Notes under the pieces: model-generated | Database searches by the model: none | The model's input: the letters and a program-made list of their open reading frames with translations, nothing else | What the model was told of the DNA's origin: nothing | NCBI RefSeq assembly: GCF_001571325.1 | Contig: NZ_BCTO01000026.1 | Coordinates: 1-64,000, forward strand | Reading direction: 5' to 3' | DNA length: 64,000 bases | Source of the DNA: Delftia tsuruhatensis NBRC 16741 | GTDB lineage: Bacteria; Pseudomonadota; Gammaproteobacteria; Burkholderiales; Burkholderiaceae_C | In this document: positions 45,484 through 53,018 of the stretch, in pieces | Layout of the letters: every line of letters starts with the position of its first letter | Position numbering within the stretch: the stretch's first letter is position 1 | Translations under genes and position numbers: made by a program

Positions 45484-46395
45484 ATGATCATCCGGCCCCG
45501 CCCCCACTGGCTGCGCATGCTCTTCGTGCTGCGCGGCTCGGTGCTGCCCGACATCCTGCCCCAGCTGATGGCCGCCACCCTGTTCGCCGTGCTGGTCACG
45601 GCCCTGCACGGCCAGCTGTTCGCGTGGAAGGTGCCGCTGAACTTCGTGCCGTTTTCGCTGATCGGGCTGACGCTGGCCATCTTCCTGGGCTTTCGCAACA
45701 GCACCAGCTATGCGCGCTATTGGGAGGCGCGCACACTGTGGGGCACCCTGCTCAACGAGACGCGCTCCCTGGTGCGCCAGGCCCGGACCTTGACCGACGC
45801 GCCGCAGCACGCCCCGGCCCTGGCCATGGTGCTGGCGGCCTTTGTGCATGCGCTGCGCCACCAGTTGCGCGGCACCGATGCCGCGGCCGACATGCGCCGC
45901 CTGCTGCCCGCCGCCGACTGCGAGCGCCTGGCCACGGCGCGCTTCAAACCTGCCGTGCTGCTGCTCATGGCCGGCGAATGGCTGCAGGCGCGCCGCCAAG
46001 ACGGCAGCCTGCAGCCGGTGCTGGTGCCCGCCATGGAGGCGCCGCTGTGCAAGCTGGGCGAGGCGCTGGGCGGCTGCGAACGCATTGCGGGCACGCCGAT
46101 TCCCTTCACCTATGCGGTGATCATTCATCGCACCATCTATCTGTACTGCCTGCTGCTGCCCTTCGGCCTGGTGGATTCCATCGGCTTCATGACGCCGGTG
46201 ATCGTGGCCTTCATCGCCTACACCTTCTTCGCGCTGGAGGCCTTGGGCGCCGAGCTGGAGGAGCCCTTCGGCACGGCACCCAACGACCTGGCGCTGGACG
46301 CCATGTCGCAGATGATCGAGGCCACGCTGCGCGAGCTGACCGGCGAGGTGCTGCCGCCTGCGCCGCAGCACAAGGATGTGCTGTTCCTGACCTGA
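45484..46395 (+). CDS. Bestrophin-family ion channel-like membrane protein
   Basis: A 303-residue protein of the bacterial bestrophin/UPF0187 (YneE) family. Recognisable stretches are the N-terminal WLRMLFVLRGSVLPDILPQL, the pore helix region PFSLIGLTLAIFLGFRNSTS and ARYWEARTLWG, and the C-terminal EALGAELEEPFGTAPNDLAL. Bacterial members form pentameric cation or anion channels in the inner membrane. ATG 45484 has CGGAAC upstream and matches the family start. It is followed 77 bases later by a DUF4287 gene. Confidence 0.9.
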   Translation: MIIRPRPHWLRMLFVLRGSVLPDILPQLMAATLFAVLVTALHGQLFAWKVPLNFVPFSLIGLTLAIFLGFRNSTSYARYWEARTLWGTLLNETRSLVRQARTLTDAPQHAPALAMVLAAFVHALRHQLRGTDAAADMRRLLPAADCERLATARFKPAVLLLMAGEWLQARRQDGSLQPVLVPAMEAPLCKLGEALGGCERIAGTPIPFTYAVIIHRTIYLYCLLLPFGLVDSIGFMTPVIVAFIAYTFFALEALGAELEEPFGTAPNDLALDAMSQMIEATLRELTGEVLPPAPQHKDVLFLT

Positions 46396-46472
46396 CCCCG
46401 CCTGCCGGCCCGGACAGCGCCAGCGCCAGCGGCACAATCTGCCACCCGCATCACAGGAACAGGACAAGCGCC

Positions 46473-46682
46473 ATGACGGAGACAAGCAAGGTCAAGGGAC
46501 CGGCCTCGTATTTCCCTTCCATCGAGAAGACCTACGGCCAGCCGATTGCGCACTGGATGCACCTGCTGCAACAGCAGGACACCCGCAAGCACATGGAACT
46601 GGTGGGCTGGCTCAAGGCCCAGCACCAGATGGGGCACGGCCATGCGAATGCGCTGGTGGCCGTGTTCCTGGCACAGGCCTGA
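46473..46682 (+). CDS. DUF4287-domain protein
   Basis: A 69-residue protein: a short N-tail, then SIEKTYGQPIAHWMHLLQ, KHMELVGWLKAQHQMGHGHA and NALVAVFLAQA, the complete DUF4287 signature. Members are small soluble helical proteins of unknown function, sometimes fused to DUF5655. AGGA lies about 9 bases before the ATG. It may be co-transcribed with the bestrophin gene. Confidence 0.85.
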   Translation: MTETSKVKGPASYFPSIEKTYGQPIAHWMHLLQQQDTRKHMELVGWLKAQHQMGHGHANALVAVFLAQA

Positions 46683-46699
46683 CCTGCACCCGGCAACCC

Positions 46700-47686
46700 T
46701 CAGCCCATGGCCGTGCCGAAAGCCTGGCGCACGGCGGCACCCGCTTCGTCAAACAGGCGGCGTGATGCCGGCGCCAGCCCCAGCATGTGCATGCAGGCGT
46801 GCACCATGCCGGGCAGGCGCACGGCCTGCACCGCCACACCGGCCTGCGCCAGCCGCTGCGCATAGGCTTCGGCCTCGTCGCGCAGCGGGTCGTATTCGCA
46901 GCTGATCACCGTGGCTTGGGGCAGGCCTGCCAGGTGGTCCGCGCGCAGCGGAGAGACAAGTTCGTGCCGCCCCGGTGCCGCATCGCCCAGGTACGCGCCA
47001 TAGCAGTACTCCATGGCCGCACGCGTGAGGTAGTGGCCCTCGCCGAACTGCTGGAACGACGGCGAATCCATGGCCGCGTCCAGCGCCGGGTACAGCAGCA
47101 GTTGGTGGGCGATGGCCGGTGCGCCCGCCGCTCCCCAGCCTTCTTGCTGCCGCGCCAGCAGGCAGGCTGCGGCCGCGAGGTTGCCGCCCGCGCTGTCTCC
47201 GGCCACGCCGATGCGCCTGCGATCCAGGCCCAGCGCATCGGCCTGCTCAAAGGTCCAGGCAATGGCATCGCAGAAGTCATGCAGCGGCACGGGAAAGCGG
47301 TGCTCGGGCGCCAGCCGGTAGTCCACCGAGACCACGACGGCGCCCGTTGCCGCGGCCAGCGCGCGGCAGGGGTTGTCGTAGACCTCCAGCGAACCCAGGC
47401 ACCAGCCGCCGCCGTGGGCGAAGACCAGGGCGGGCTGGGGCGTGGGTGTGTCCGAGGCCAGCGGCCGGTAGATGCGCACGCGCAGCGGCGCACCGTCGCG
47501 CGCGGGCAGCGTGAAGTCTTCGGTGCGGGCCATGGCCTCGGCCGGGCCGTGCAGGGCGCGCAGCCCGGCGTCGGTGGCCTCGCGCAGCGCCGCCAGCGTG
47601 GGCGGCGTGGGCGGGGCCACGGCCTGGGTTGCCTGCGCCAGCTCGGCGAGATAGCGCGCAATGTCAGCGTCCAGGCCCATGGTCAC
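46700..47686 (-). CDS. HSL-family alpha/beta hydrolase (esterase)
   Basis: A 328-residue esterase of the hormone-sensitive-lipase group. The oxyanion motif HGGGW is at residues 91-95, the nucleophile Ser165 is in GDSAGG, and the acid and His lie in CEYDPLRDE and PGMVHACMH. It acts on short acyl esters in the cytoplasm. Starts at 47686 or 47680 are both possible; the first overlaps the stop of the upstream hydrolase by 4 bases (ATGA), so the two are co-translated. Confidence 0.92.
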   Translation of the reverse strand: MTMGLDADIARYLAELAQATQAVAPPTPPTLAALREATDAGLRALHGPAEAMARTEDFTLPARDGAPLRVRIYRPLASDTPTPQPALVFAHGGGWCLGSLEVYDNPCRALAAATGAVVVSVDYRLAPEHRFPVPLHDFCDAIAWTFEQADALGLDRRRIGVAGDSAGGNLAAAACLLARQQEGWGAAGAPAIAHQLLLYPALDAAMDSPSFQQFGEGHYLTRAAMEYCYGAYLGDAAPGRHELVSPLRADHLAGLPQATVISCEYDPLRDEAEAYAQRLAQAGVAVQAVRLPGMVHACMHMLGLAPASRRLFDEAGAAVRQAFGTAMG

Positions 47687-48579
47687 AGCGTCCTTTGCAG
47701 GAAGGGCAGCAGCTCGGCGATGAAGGGCTCGGCGGCTTCCTCCATGATGAAGTGGCCGCAGCCCGGCACGATCACGCCCGACAGGTCATCGGCATGGCCG
47801 CGCAGCGTGGCCAGCGGCGCATCGGCCGTGGCGTGCTCGGCGCCAATGGCCAGCACGGGCATGGCCAGCGGGCGCAGCGCACGCTCGCGGTTCTGGCGGA
47901 TGGTTTCGGGAATGGCACGGTAGTAGGCAAAGCCGCCGCGCAGGCCACCGGGCGCCGCATAGGCATCGACATAGACGTCGACGGCCACGCGGTCGCGCCG
48001 CAGCGACCAGCGGTTGAACATGAATTCCAGGTAGGCACGCTCGCGCCCCGCGATCAGGGTCTCGGGCAGGTCGGCCAGCTGGTTGAACATGAAGTGCCAC
48101 AGGAAGATGTTCTGCTCGGGCGGCGCAAAGATGCTGGGCTCGGGCGCCAGGCCAGGGATCACGGCCTCGGTCAGCGCCAGGGACTGCACGGCCTGCGGCT
48201 GGTCGCTGGCAAGCGCATAGGCCACCCACATGCCCACGTCGTGGCCGGCGACCTGGTAGCGCTCATGGCCCAGCGCCAGCATGGTGCGGTGCAGGGTCTG
48301 CGCGATGGAGCCCGTGTCGTAGCCGGTGTCGGGCCGGTCGGAAAAGCCCGTGCCCGGCGGATCGACGGCAATGGCCTGGAAGCCCTGCGCCGCCAGCGCC
48401 TGCATGACATGGCGCCAGGCATACCAGGTCTGGGGCCAGCCCGGGATCAGCAGCACGGGCGCGCCCTGCCCGGCCGTGATGCAGTGGATGCGGCGGCCGT
48501 CGATGCGCACGTAGTCGTGCGAGAACTCGCAGGCCTGGTCTTCCTGCTTGCGCAGGGCGTTCGATGTGAAAGCGTTCAT
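47683..48579 (-). CDS. Alpha/beta hydrolase of the epoxide hydrolase/haloalkane dehalogenase type
   Basis: A 298-residue hydrolase. The nucleophile is Asp114 in AGHDVGMW, as in epoxide hydrolases and dehalogenases; the oxyanion stretch is IPGWPQTWYAWR (PGWP in place of HGWP), and the catalytic His lies in GCGHFIMEE. A cap domain spans about residues 140-230. It follows the sugar-phosphate isomerase-like gene and overlaps the esterase gene by 4 bases, suggesting a three-gene catabolic operon. The substrate is unknown. Confidence 0.88.
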   Translation of the reverse strand: MNAFTSNALRKQEDQACEFSHDYVRIDGRRIHCITAGQGAPVLLIPGWPQTWYAWRHVMQALAAQGFQAIAVDPPGTGFSDRPDTGYDTGSIAQTLHRTMLALGHERYQVAGHDVGMWVAYALASDQPQAVQSLALTEAVIPGLAPEPSIFAPPEQNIFLWHFMFNQLADLPETLIAGRERAYLEFMFNRWSLRRDRVAVDVYVDAYAAPGGLRGGFAYYRAIPETIRQNRERALRPLAMPVLAIGAEHATADAPLATLRGHADDLSGVIVPGCGHFIMEEAAEPFIAELLPFLQRTL

Positions 48580-48618
48580 TGTTGGATTCTTTTTGAGGTT
48601 CTTTGGCTGCGGGCTTGC

Positions 48619-49674
48619 TCAGGCGATACCGAGCATGGCGTTGATCTGGCGCTGGTCCACGGGGGCGCCGGCGAAGTCGTCAAAGATCTTGTCGGTGACG
48701 CGGATGATGTGGCGGTTGATGAAGTCCACGCCCTCGCGTGCCCCGTCTTCCTGGTCCTTGAGGCAGCACTCCCATTCCAGCGAGGCCCAGCCCTGGTAGT
48801 CGTACTGGGCGAACTTGGAGAAGATGGCCTTGAAGTCCACCTGCCCGTCACCCAGCGAACGGAAGCGCCCTGCCCGCTCCAGCCACGAGGAATAGCCGCC
48901 GTAGATGCCCTGGCGCCCGCTGGGCAGGAACTCCGCATCCTTCACATGGAACATGCGGATGTGCTCGCGGTAGATGTCGATGTAGTCGAGGTAGTTGAGC
49001 TGCTGCAGCACGAAATGGCTGGGATCGAACAGGATCTTGCAGCGCGCGTGCTGGCCCACCAGTTCATGGAAGCGCTCGAAGCTGGTGCCGTCGTGCAGGT
49101 CTTCGCTGGGGTGGATTTCGTAGCACAGGTTCACGCCCTGCTCGTCGCAGGCGTCGAGGATGGGGCGCCAGCGGCGCGCCAGCTCCTCGAAGGCGGTTTC
49201 GATCAGGCCGGCCGGGCGCTGCGGGAACGGGAACAGATAGGGCCAGGCGAACGAGCCCGAGAACGTGCCCATGTCGCTCAGCCCCATGCGGCGCGATGCA
49301 CTGGCCGACAGCTTGAGCTGCTCCAGCGCCCAGGCCGTGCGTGCGGCCGGATTGCCGCGCAGCGCCTCGGGCGCAAAGCTGTCGCACATGGCGTCGTAGG
49401 CCGGGTGCACGGCCACGAGCTGGCCAAAGATGTGCGTGGTCAGCTCGCTGGCCACCAGGCCGTGCGAGGCCAGCATGCCGTTGACATCGTCGCAATAGGT
49501 CTGGCTGCTGGCGGCCGTGGCCACGTCGAACAGGCGCTGGTCCCAGGCGGGAATCTGCAGGCCCTTGAAGCCCACGCCGGCCGCCCAGCGTGCGATGTCT
49601 TCCAGGGAATTGAACGGTGCCTTGTTGTCGGCGAACTGCGCCAGATGAAGGCTGGGGCCCTTGATGGTCTGCAT
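48619..49674 (-). CDS. Sugar-phosphate isomerase/epimerase-like TIM-barrel protein
   Basis: A 351-residue protein of the xylose isomerase-like (AP endonuclease 2) TIM-barrel superfamily. Metal-site candidates are Glu in CYEIHPSED, Asp in LFDPSHF, His/Asp in FHVKDAEF and Glu in ASLEWE. AAGGAAA lies 5 bases before the ATG. It is first in the - strand operon with two alpha/beta hydrolases and divergent from a TetR gene, which probably controls it through the palindrome at 49700. Confidence 0.88.
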   Translation of the reverse strand: MQTIKGPSLHLAQFADNKAPFNSLEDIARWAAGVGFKGLQIPAWDQRLFDVATAASSQTYCDDVNGMLASHGLVASELTTHIFGQLVAVHPAYDAMCDSFAPEALRGNPAARTAWALEQLKLSASASRRMGLSDMGTFSGSFAWPYLFPFPQRPAGLIETAFEELARRWRPILDACDEQGVNLCYEIHPSEDLHDGTSFERFHELVGQHARCKILFDPSHFVLQQLNYLDYIDIYREHIRMFHVKDAEFLPSGRQGIYGGYSSWLERAGRFRSLGDGQVDFKAIFSKFAQYDYQGWASLEWECCLKDQEDGAREGVDFINRHIIRVTDKIFDDFAGAPVDQRQINAMLGIA

Positions 49675-49699
49675 GTGATTTCCTTGCGTTGAGCTATTG

Positions 49700-49715
49700 T
49701 TTGTTGATCGACAAA
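49700..49715. promoter_or_regulatory. Candidate TetR operator
   Basis: TTTGTTGATCGACAAA is a 16-bp inverted repeat with one mismatched pair. It lies 26 bases upstream of the isomerase-like start in the gap between that gene and the divergent TetR gene, the expected place for TetR control of both. Confidence 0.45.
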
Positions 49716-49816
49716 GAATAGTATCACGCCAACGCGGCTGCTTTTGCGAAGCCGATGCAAGACAGCATCAAGGCGCCGCTAAGATGCCGCCCTGACTGTT
49801 GAGAAGGATGAGGAAG

Positions 49817-50443
49817 ATGGCCGGAAGACCCAGGGAATTTGACCGAGACCAGGCGCTGGAGCGCGCCATGCTGGCGTTCTGGCGGCGAGGCTACGAGGGC
49901 ACGTCCATGGCCGACCTGGTGCAGGCGCTGGGCATTGCGTCAGCGCGCATCTATGCGGCCTTCGGCAGCAAGCAGGACCTGTTCCGCGAGGCCGTGCAGC
50001 ACTACGAGGCCGGTGATGGCGGCTTTGCCGACCGCGCCATGGCCCAGGAGCCGCACGTGCGCGACGCCCTGGCCCGCGTGCTGCGCGATGCCGTGGCCAC
50101 CTATACGGACGATGCCCATCCGCTGGGCTGCATGGTGGTCACCGCCGCCACCAATTGCGCCGAGGAAAACGAGGCAGTCGCCGCCTGGCTGGCCGAACAC
50201 CGCCGCCAGCGCACGCAGTCCCTGATCGACCGCCTTCAGCGCGCGCTGGATGAAGGCGAGTTGCGCGCAGGCACCGATGTGCAGGCGCTGGGGGATTTCT
50301 ATGCCACGCAACTGCACGGCATCTCCGTGCAGGCCCGCGATGGCGTGCCGCGCCAGCGGCTGCTGGCTGCAGTGCAAACCGCCTTGCTGCTGCTGGACAC
50401 GGCGCTGGAGCCGGCGCTGCAGCCCGCAGCCAAGGCGGGCTGA
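49817..50443 (+). CDS. TetR-family transcriptional regulator
   Basis: A 208-residue TetR regulator. The HTH (residues about 9-55) reads ALERAMLAFWRRGYEGTSMA, then IYAAFGSKQDLFREAV. The rest is the helical ligand domain with the LGCMVVTAATN stretch seen in a common TetR subgroup. Starts at 49808 and TTG 49799 are alternatives; ATG 49817 with GAGGA upstream gives the usual MAGRPREF beginning. It is divergent from the isomerase-hydrolase operon and convergent with the acyl-CoA dehydrogenase-like gene (4-base gap). Confidence 0.9.
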   Translation: MAGRPREFDRDQALERAMLAFWRRGYEGTSMADLVQALGIASARIYAAFGSKQDLFREAVQHYEAGDGGFADRAMAQEPHVRDALARVLRDAVATYTDDAHPLGCMVVTAATNCAEENEAVAAWLAEHRRQRTQSLIDRLQRALDEGELRAGTDVQALGDFYATQLHGISVQARDGVPRQRLLAAVQTALLLLDTALEPALQPAAKAG

Positions 50444-50447
50444 GCCG

Positions 50448-51572
50448 TCAGGCGCCGAGCTTTTGCAGTTTTTGCAGCTCGGCGCGCAACTGGATCACGC
50501 TGGGCGTGACGATGGGGATGAAGGCCGATTCACGCCAGCGGCGGGCAAAGCCATCGTCCGCATCCAGGCTGTAGGCACGGCCACCGGCCGTCTGCAGCTC
50601 CAGCTGCATGGCCTGCTGCACGCAGTCGTGCAGGGCCAGGCGCAGCGCGAAAAGCCGCTCGGGCGCCTCCACGAAATCGCCGGCCTCGACACCGGCCTTG
50701 AGTGCCGCCACCGCCTGCTCCAGATGGCTGCGGGTATCGTCCAGCGGCTGCTGCAGCACATGCCCGCCCTGCCCCATGCGCGAGGCGGCCTGCGCACAGG
50801 CCGCGCGCGCCAGCCCGATGGACAGGCCGCATTGCATGCCCAGGAAGGCCGGCCGCACACGCGGCAGGAATCCGCCGGCGCGCTCGGCCAGCAGATCGTC
50901 TTCGGTGATGGCCACGTTCTTGAGCTGCAGCGCGGCGGTGTTGGTGCCGCGCAGGGCGATCAACTCCAGATCCGGCGAGCGCTCCAGGCCCGGCCGGTCG
51001 GACGGCAGGGCCACGATCATGGGCGGCGCGCCGTCGTCACGCGCCACGGCAATGGCGGCCAGAAAGCGCGGCCCGCGCAGGTTGGTGCACCAGGGCACGC
51101 TGCCGTTGAGCAGCCAGCCGCCGCCTTCCCGGGCCGTGGCGCGGATGTTGAGTGCCTCCAGCCCGCTGAGGAATTTCATGATGTTGGACAGCCCCGAGGC
51201 ACCGGCCGCCTCGCCCGCCAGCAGCGCGGGCAGCCAGCGCTCGCGCAGGGCCGCATTGCCGGTGTTCGCCAGCATCTCGATCAGCACGCGCTGGCCCCAG
51301 AAGGCAAAGGCGGCGGACATGGAGTGCGTGGCCACCTGGGCAATCGCCTCGATGGCATCGCCGGCGCTGCCGCCCTGCCCGCCCAAGGCATCGGCCAAGC
51401 CGTGGCCCAGCAGCCCGGCTTCGGCCAGATAGGGCACGACGGCGGCCGTGGCCTCGCCGTTGCCGGCATCCAGCGCCTGGGCACGTGCATCCAGCCATTG
51501 GCGGTTGGCGTCGGTCAGCAGGGGGAAATTGGGCATGGGCTCAGGCATGGGATCGGGCATGGGGCTTGTCAT
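50448..51572 (-). CDS. Acyl-CoA dehydrogenase-like flavoprotein
   Basis: About 374 residues with the acyl-CoA dehydrogenase fold: N-terminal helices, a middle beta domain (GASGLSNIMKFL, LNGSVPWCTNLRGPRFLAA) and a C-terminal helical bundle. The usual catalytic Glu and the glycine-rich FAD contacts are not obvious, so activity on acyl-CoA is doubtful; related proteins act as flavin monooxygenases or hydroxylases. The start is unsettled: the first ATG at 51587 abuts the T-run of the upstream terminator, so a start at 51572 or later in the repeated PMPDPMPEPMP tract is more likely. Confidence 0.75.
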   Translation of the reverse strand: MTSPMPDPMPEPMPNFPLLTDANRQWLDARAQALDAGNGEATAAVVPYLAEAGLLGHGLADALGGQGGSAGDAIEAIAQVATHSMSAAFAFWGQRVLIEMLANTGNAALRERWLPALLAGEAAGASGLSNIMKFLSGLEALNIRATAREGGGWLLNGSVPWCTNLRGPRFLAAIAVARDDGAPPMIVALPSDRPGLERSPDLELIALRGTNTAALQLKNVAITEDDLLAERAGGFLPRVRPAFLGMQCGLSIGLARAACAQAASRMGQGGHVLQQPLDDTRSHLEQAVAALKAGVEAGDFVEAPERLFALRLALHDCVQQAMQLELQTAGGRAYSLDADDGFARRWRESAFIPIVTPSVIQLRAELQKLQKLGA

Positions 51573-51587
51573 CTTGCGGGTGACCAT

Positions 51588-51622
51588 AAAAAAAGGGACC
51601 GCTGTGGGAACAGCGGTCCCTT
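51588..51622 (-). terminator. Strong terminator of the molybdenum hydroxylase operon
   Basis: On the - strand a perfect 11-bp stem (GGGACCGCTGT / ACAGCGGTCCC, loop of 4) is followed by seven T. It lies 48 bases after the cytochrome c stop and ends the three-gene transcript. The acyl-CoA dehydrogenase-like frame begins directly after it. Confidence 0.9.
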
Positions 51623-51669
51623 GCCATCCTAGCGCAGCACACAGGCTGCGCAGATGACGCGGCGCAAGC

Positions 51670-53001
51670 TCAGTGCGCCGCCACCTTGCCGGGGCGTGTT
51701 TCCTCGCGCAGGGCCTTGACCTTGTCGCTCAGGCCGGGCCATGGCTGCAGGCCGTACTGGCTGCGCATGGTGTTGAGCAGCGTGGCGATCTGATCGTCGC
51801 TGAGGTTGTGGCGGAAGGCGGGCATGGTGCCCAGCTGCGGGCGCGCCGGTTGCGTGATGCCGTTGAGCACCACATGGATGGCGTTGGTCGGCGAGTCGCT
51901 GTACAGGTTGGTGTTCAGCGACAGCTGGGGACGCACGCCGAAGCTGCTGCCGGCCAGCACGCCGCTGGGGTCGGCGCGGTGGCAGGCCATGCAGGCGCCC
52001 TGGTACAGGCGGTAGCCCTGGGCGTCGACCGGCAGCTTGGCAACCTCGGTCTTTTCCTTCACCAGCGCCTGGGCGTCCCCTGCGCCAGCGGCGTCTGCCA
52101 CGGGCTTGCGGTACGACATCAGGTAGGTGGCCATGGCGTTGATGTCCTCGGCCGACTGGTGGGACAGGCCTTCGATCACGGGCGCCATGGGGCCGGCGGC
52201 CACGCCGTGGCGCTCCGAGAAACCGGTCTGCATGTAGCGGACCAGGTCCTCGCGCGTCCAGGGCAGCGGAGCCACGGCCTTGTCGTTGAGCGCGGGCGCA
52301 TCCCAGCCGTCGATGAAGGCGCCGGCCAGGTGGTCGGCACCCTTTTTCTCGGCGCCGAACTGGTTGCGCGGCGAGTGGCATGCAGCGCAGTGGCCCAGGC
52401 CTTCGACCAGGTAGGCGCCGCGAATCCACTCGCCCGACTGGTTGGCCGGCGCGGGCTGCTCGCCCGGCTCCAGGTACAGCGCATTCCACAGGGCCAGCCC
52501 ACGGCGCACGTTGAACGGGAAGTTCAGCGCGGTCTTGGGTGCCTCGTTGGAGACAGCCGGCTCGGTCATCAGGAAGGCGTACAGCGCCTTCATGTCCTCA
52601 TCGGTCACGCGGGTGAATGCCGTGTACGGGAAGGCGGGGTACAGGTAGTTGCCCTCGCGGTCCACGCCATGGCGCATGGCGCGCTCGAAGGCCTCGTACG
52701 ACCAGCGGCCGATGCCGGTTTCGGCATCGGGCGTGATGTTGGTCGAGTAGATGGTGCCGAAGGGGCTGGGCATGGCCAGGCCGCCTGCGTTGCGCTGGCC
52801 GCCCGGTGCCGTGTGGCAGACCGCGCAGTCGCCCATGTGCGCCAGGCGGCGCCCCTGGTCGATCTGCTGCTGGCTGAATTCCTGCACCGGGATCTGCTGC
52901 AGGGGCGCGATTTCGCTGCGGCCCGTGGCCAGCCAGAAGGCGGCGCCAGCCACGGCGGCCAGGCCGACCACGCCGAGGGTGATTTTCTTGAGTGTGTGCA
53001 T
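51670..53001 (-). CDS. Triheme cytochrome c (electron acceptor of the molybdenum hydroxylase)
   Basis: A 443-residue membrane-anchored cytochrome. An N-terminal helix (ITLGVVGLAAVAGAAFWLA) is followed by three c-type heme sites: CAVCH (about residue 59), CAACH (about 207) and CMACH (about 337). Size and spacing match cytochrome subunits of alcohol and aldehyde dehydrogenases. It should pass electrons from the upstream molybdenum enzyme to the respiratory chain. It starts 17 bases after the large subunit stop and ends before a strong terminator. Confidence 0.93.
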   Translation of the reverse strand: MHTLKKITLGVVGLAAVAGAAFWLATGRSEIAPLQQIPVQEFSQQQIDQGRRLAHMGDCAVCHTAPGGQRNAGGLAMPSPFGTIYSTNITPDAETGIGRWSYEAFERAMRHGVDREGNYLYPAFPYTAFTRVTDEDMKALYAFLMTEPAVSNEAPKTALNFPFNVRRGLALWNALYLEPGEQPAPANQSGEWIRGAYLVEGLGHCAACHSPRNQFGAEKKGADHLAGAFIDGWDAPALNDKAVAPLPWTREDLVRYMQTGFSERHGVAAGPMAPVIEGLSHQSAEDINAMATYLMSYRKPVADAAGAGDAQALVKEKTEVAKLPVDAQGYRLYQGACMACHRADPSGVLAGSSFGVRPQLSLNTNLYSDSPTNAIHVVLNGITQPARPQLGTMPAFRHNLSDDQIATLLNTMRSQYGLQPWPGLSDKVKALREETRPGKVAAH

Positions 53002-53018
53002 GTTCCGGTCCTCCGCTC

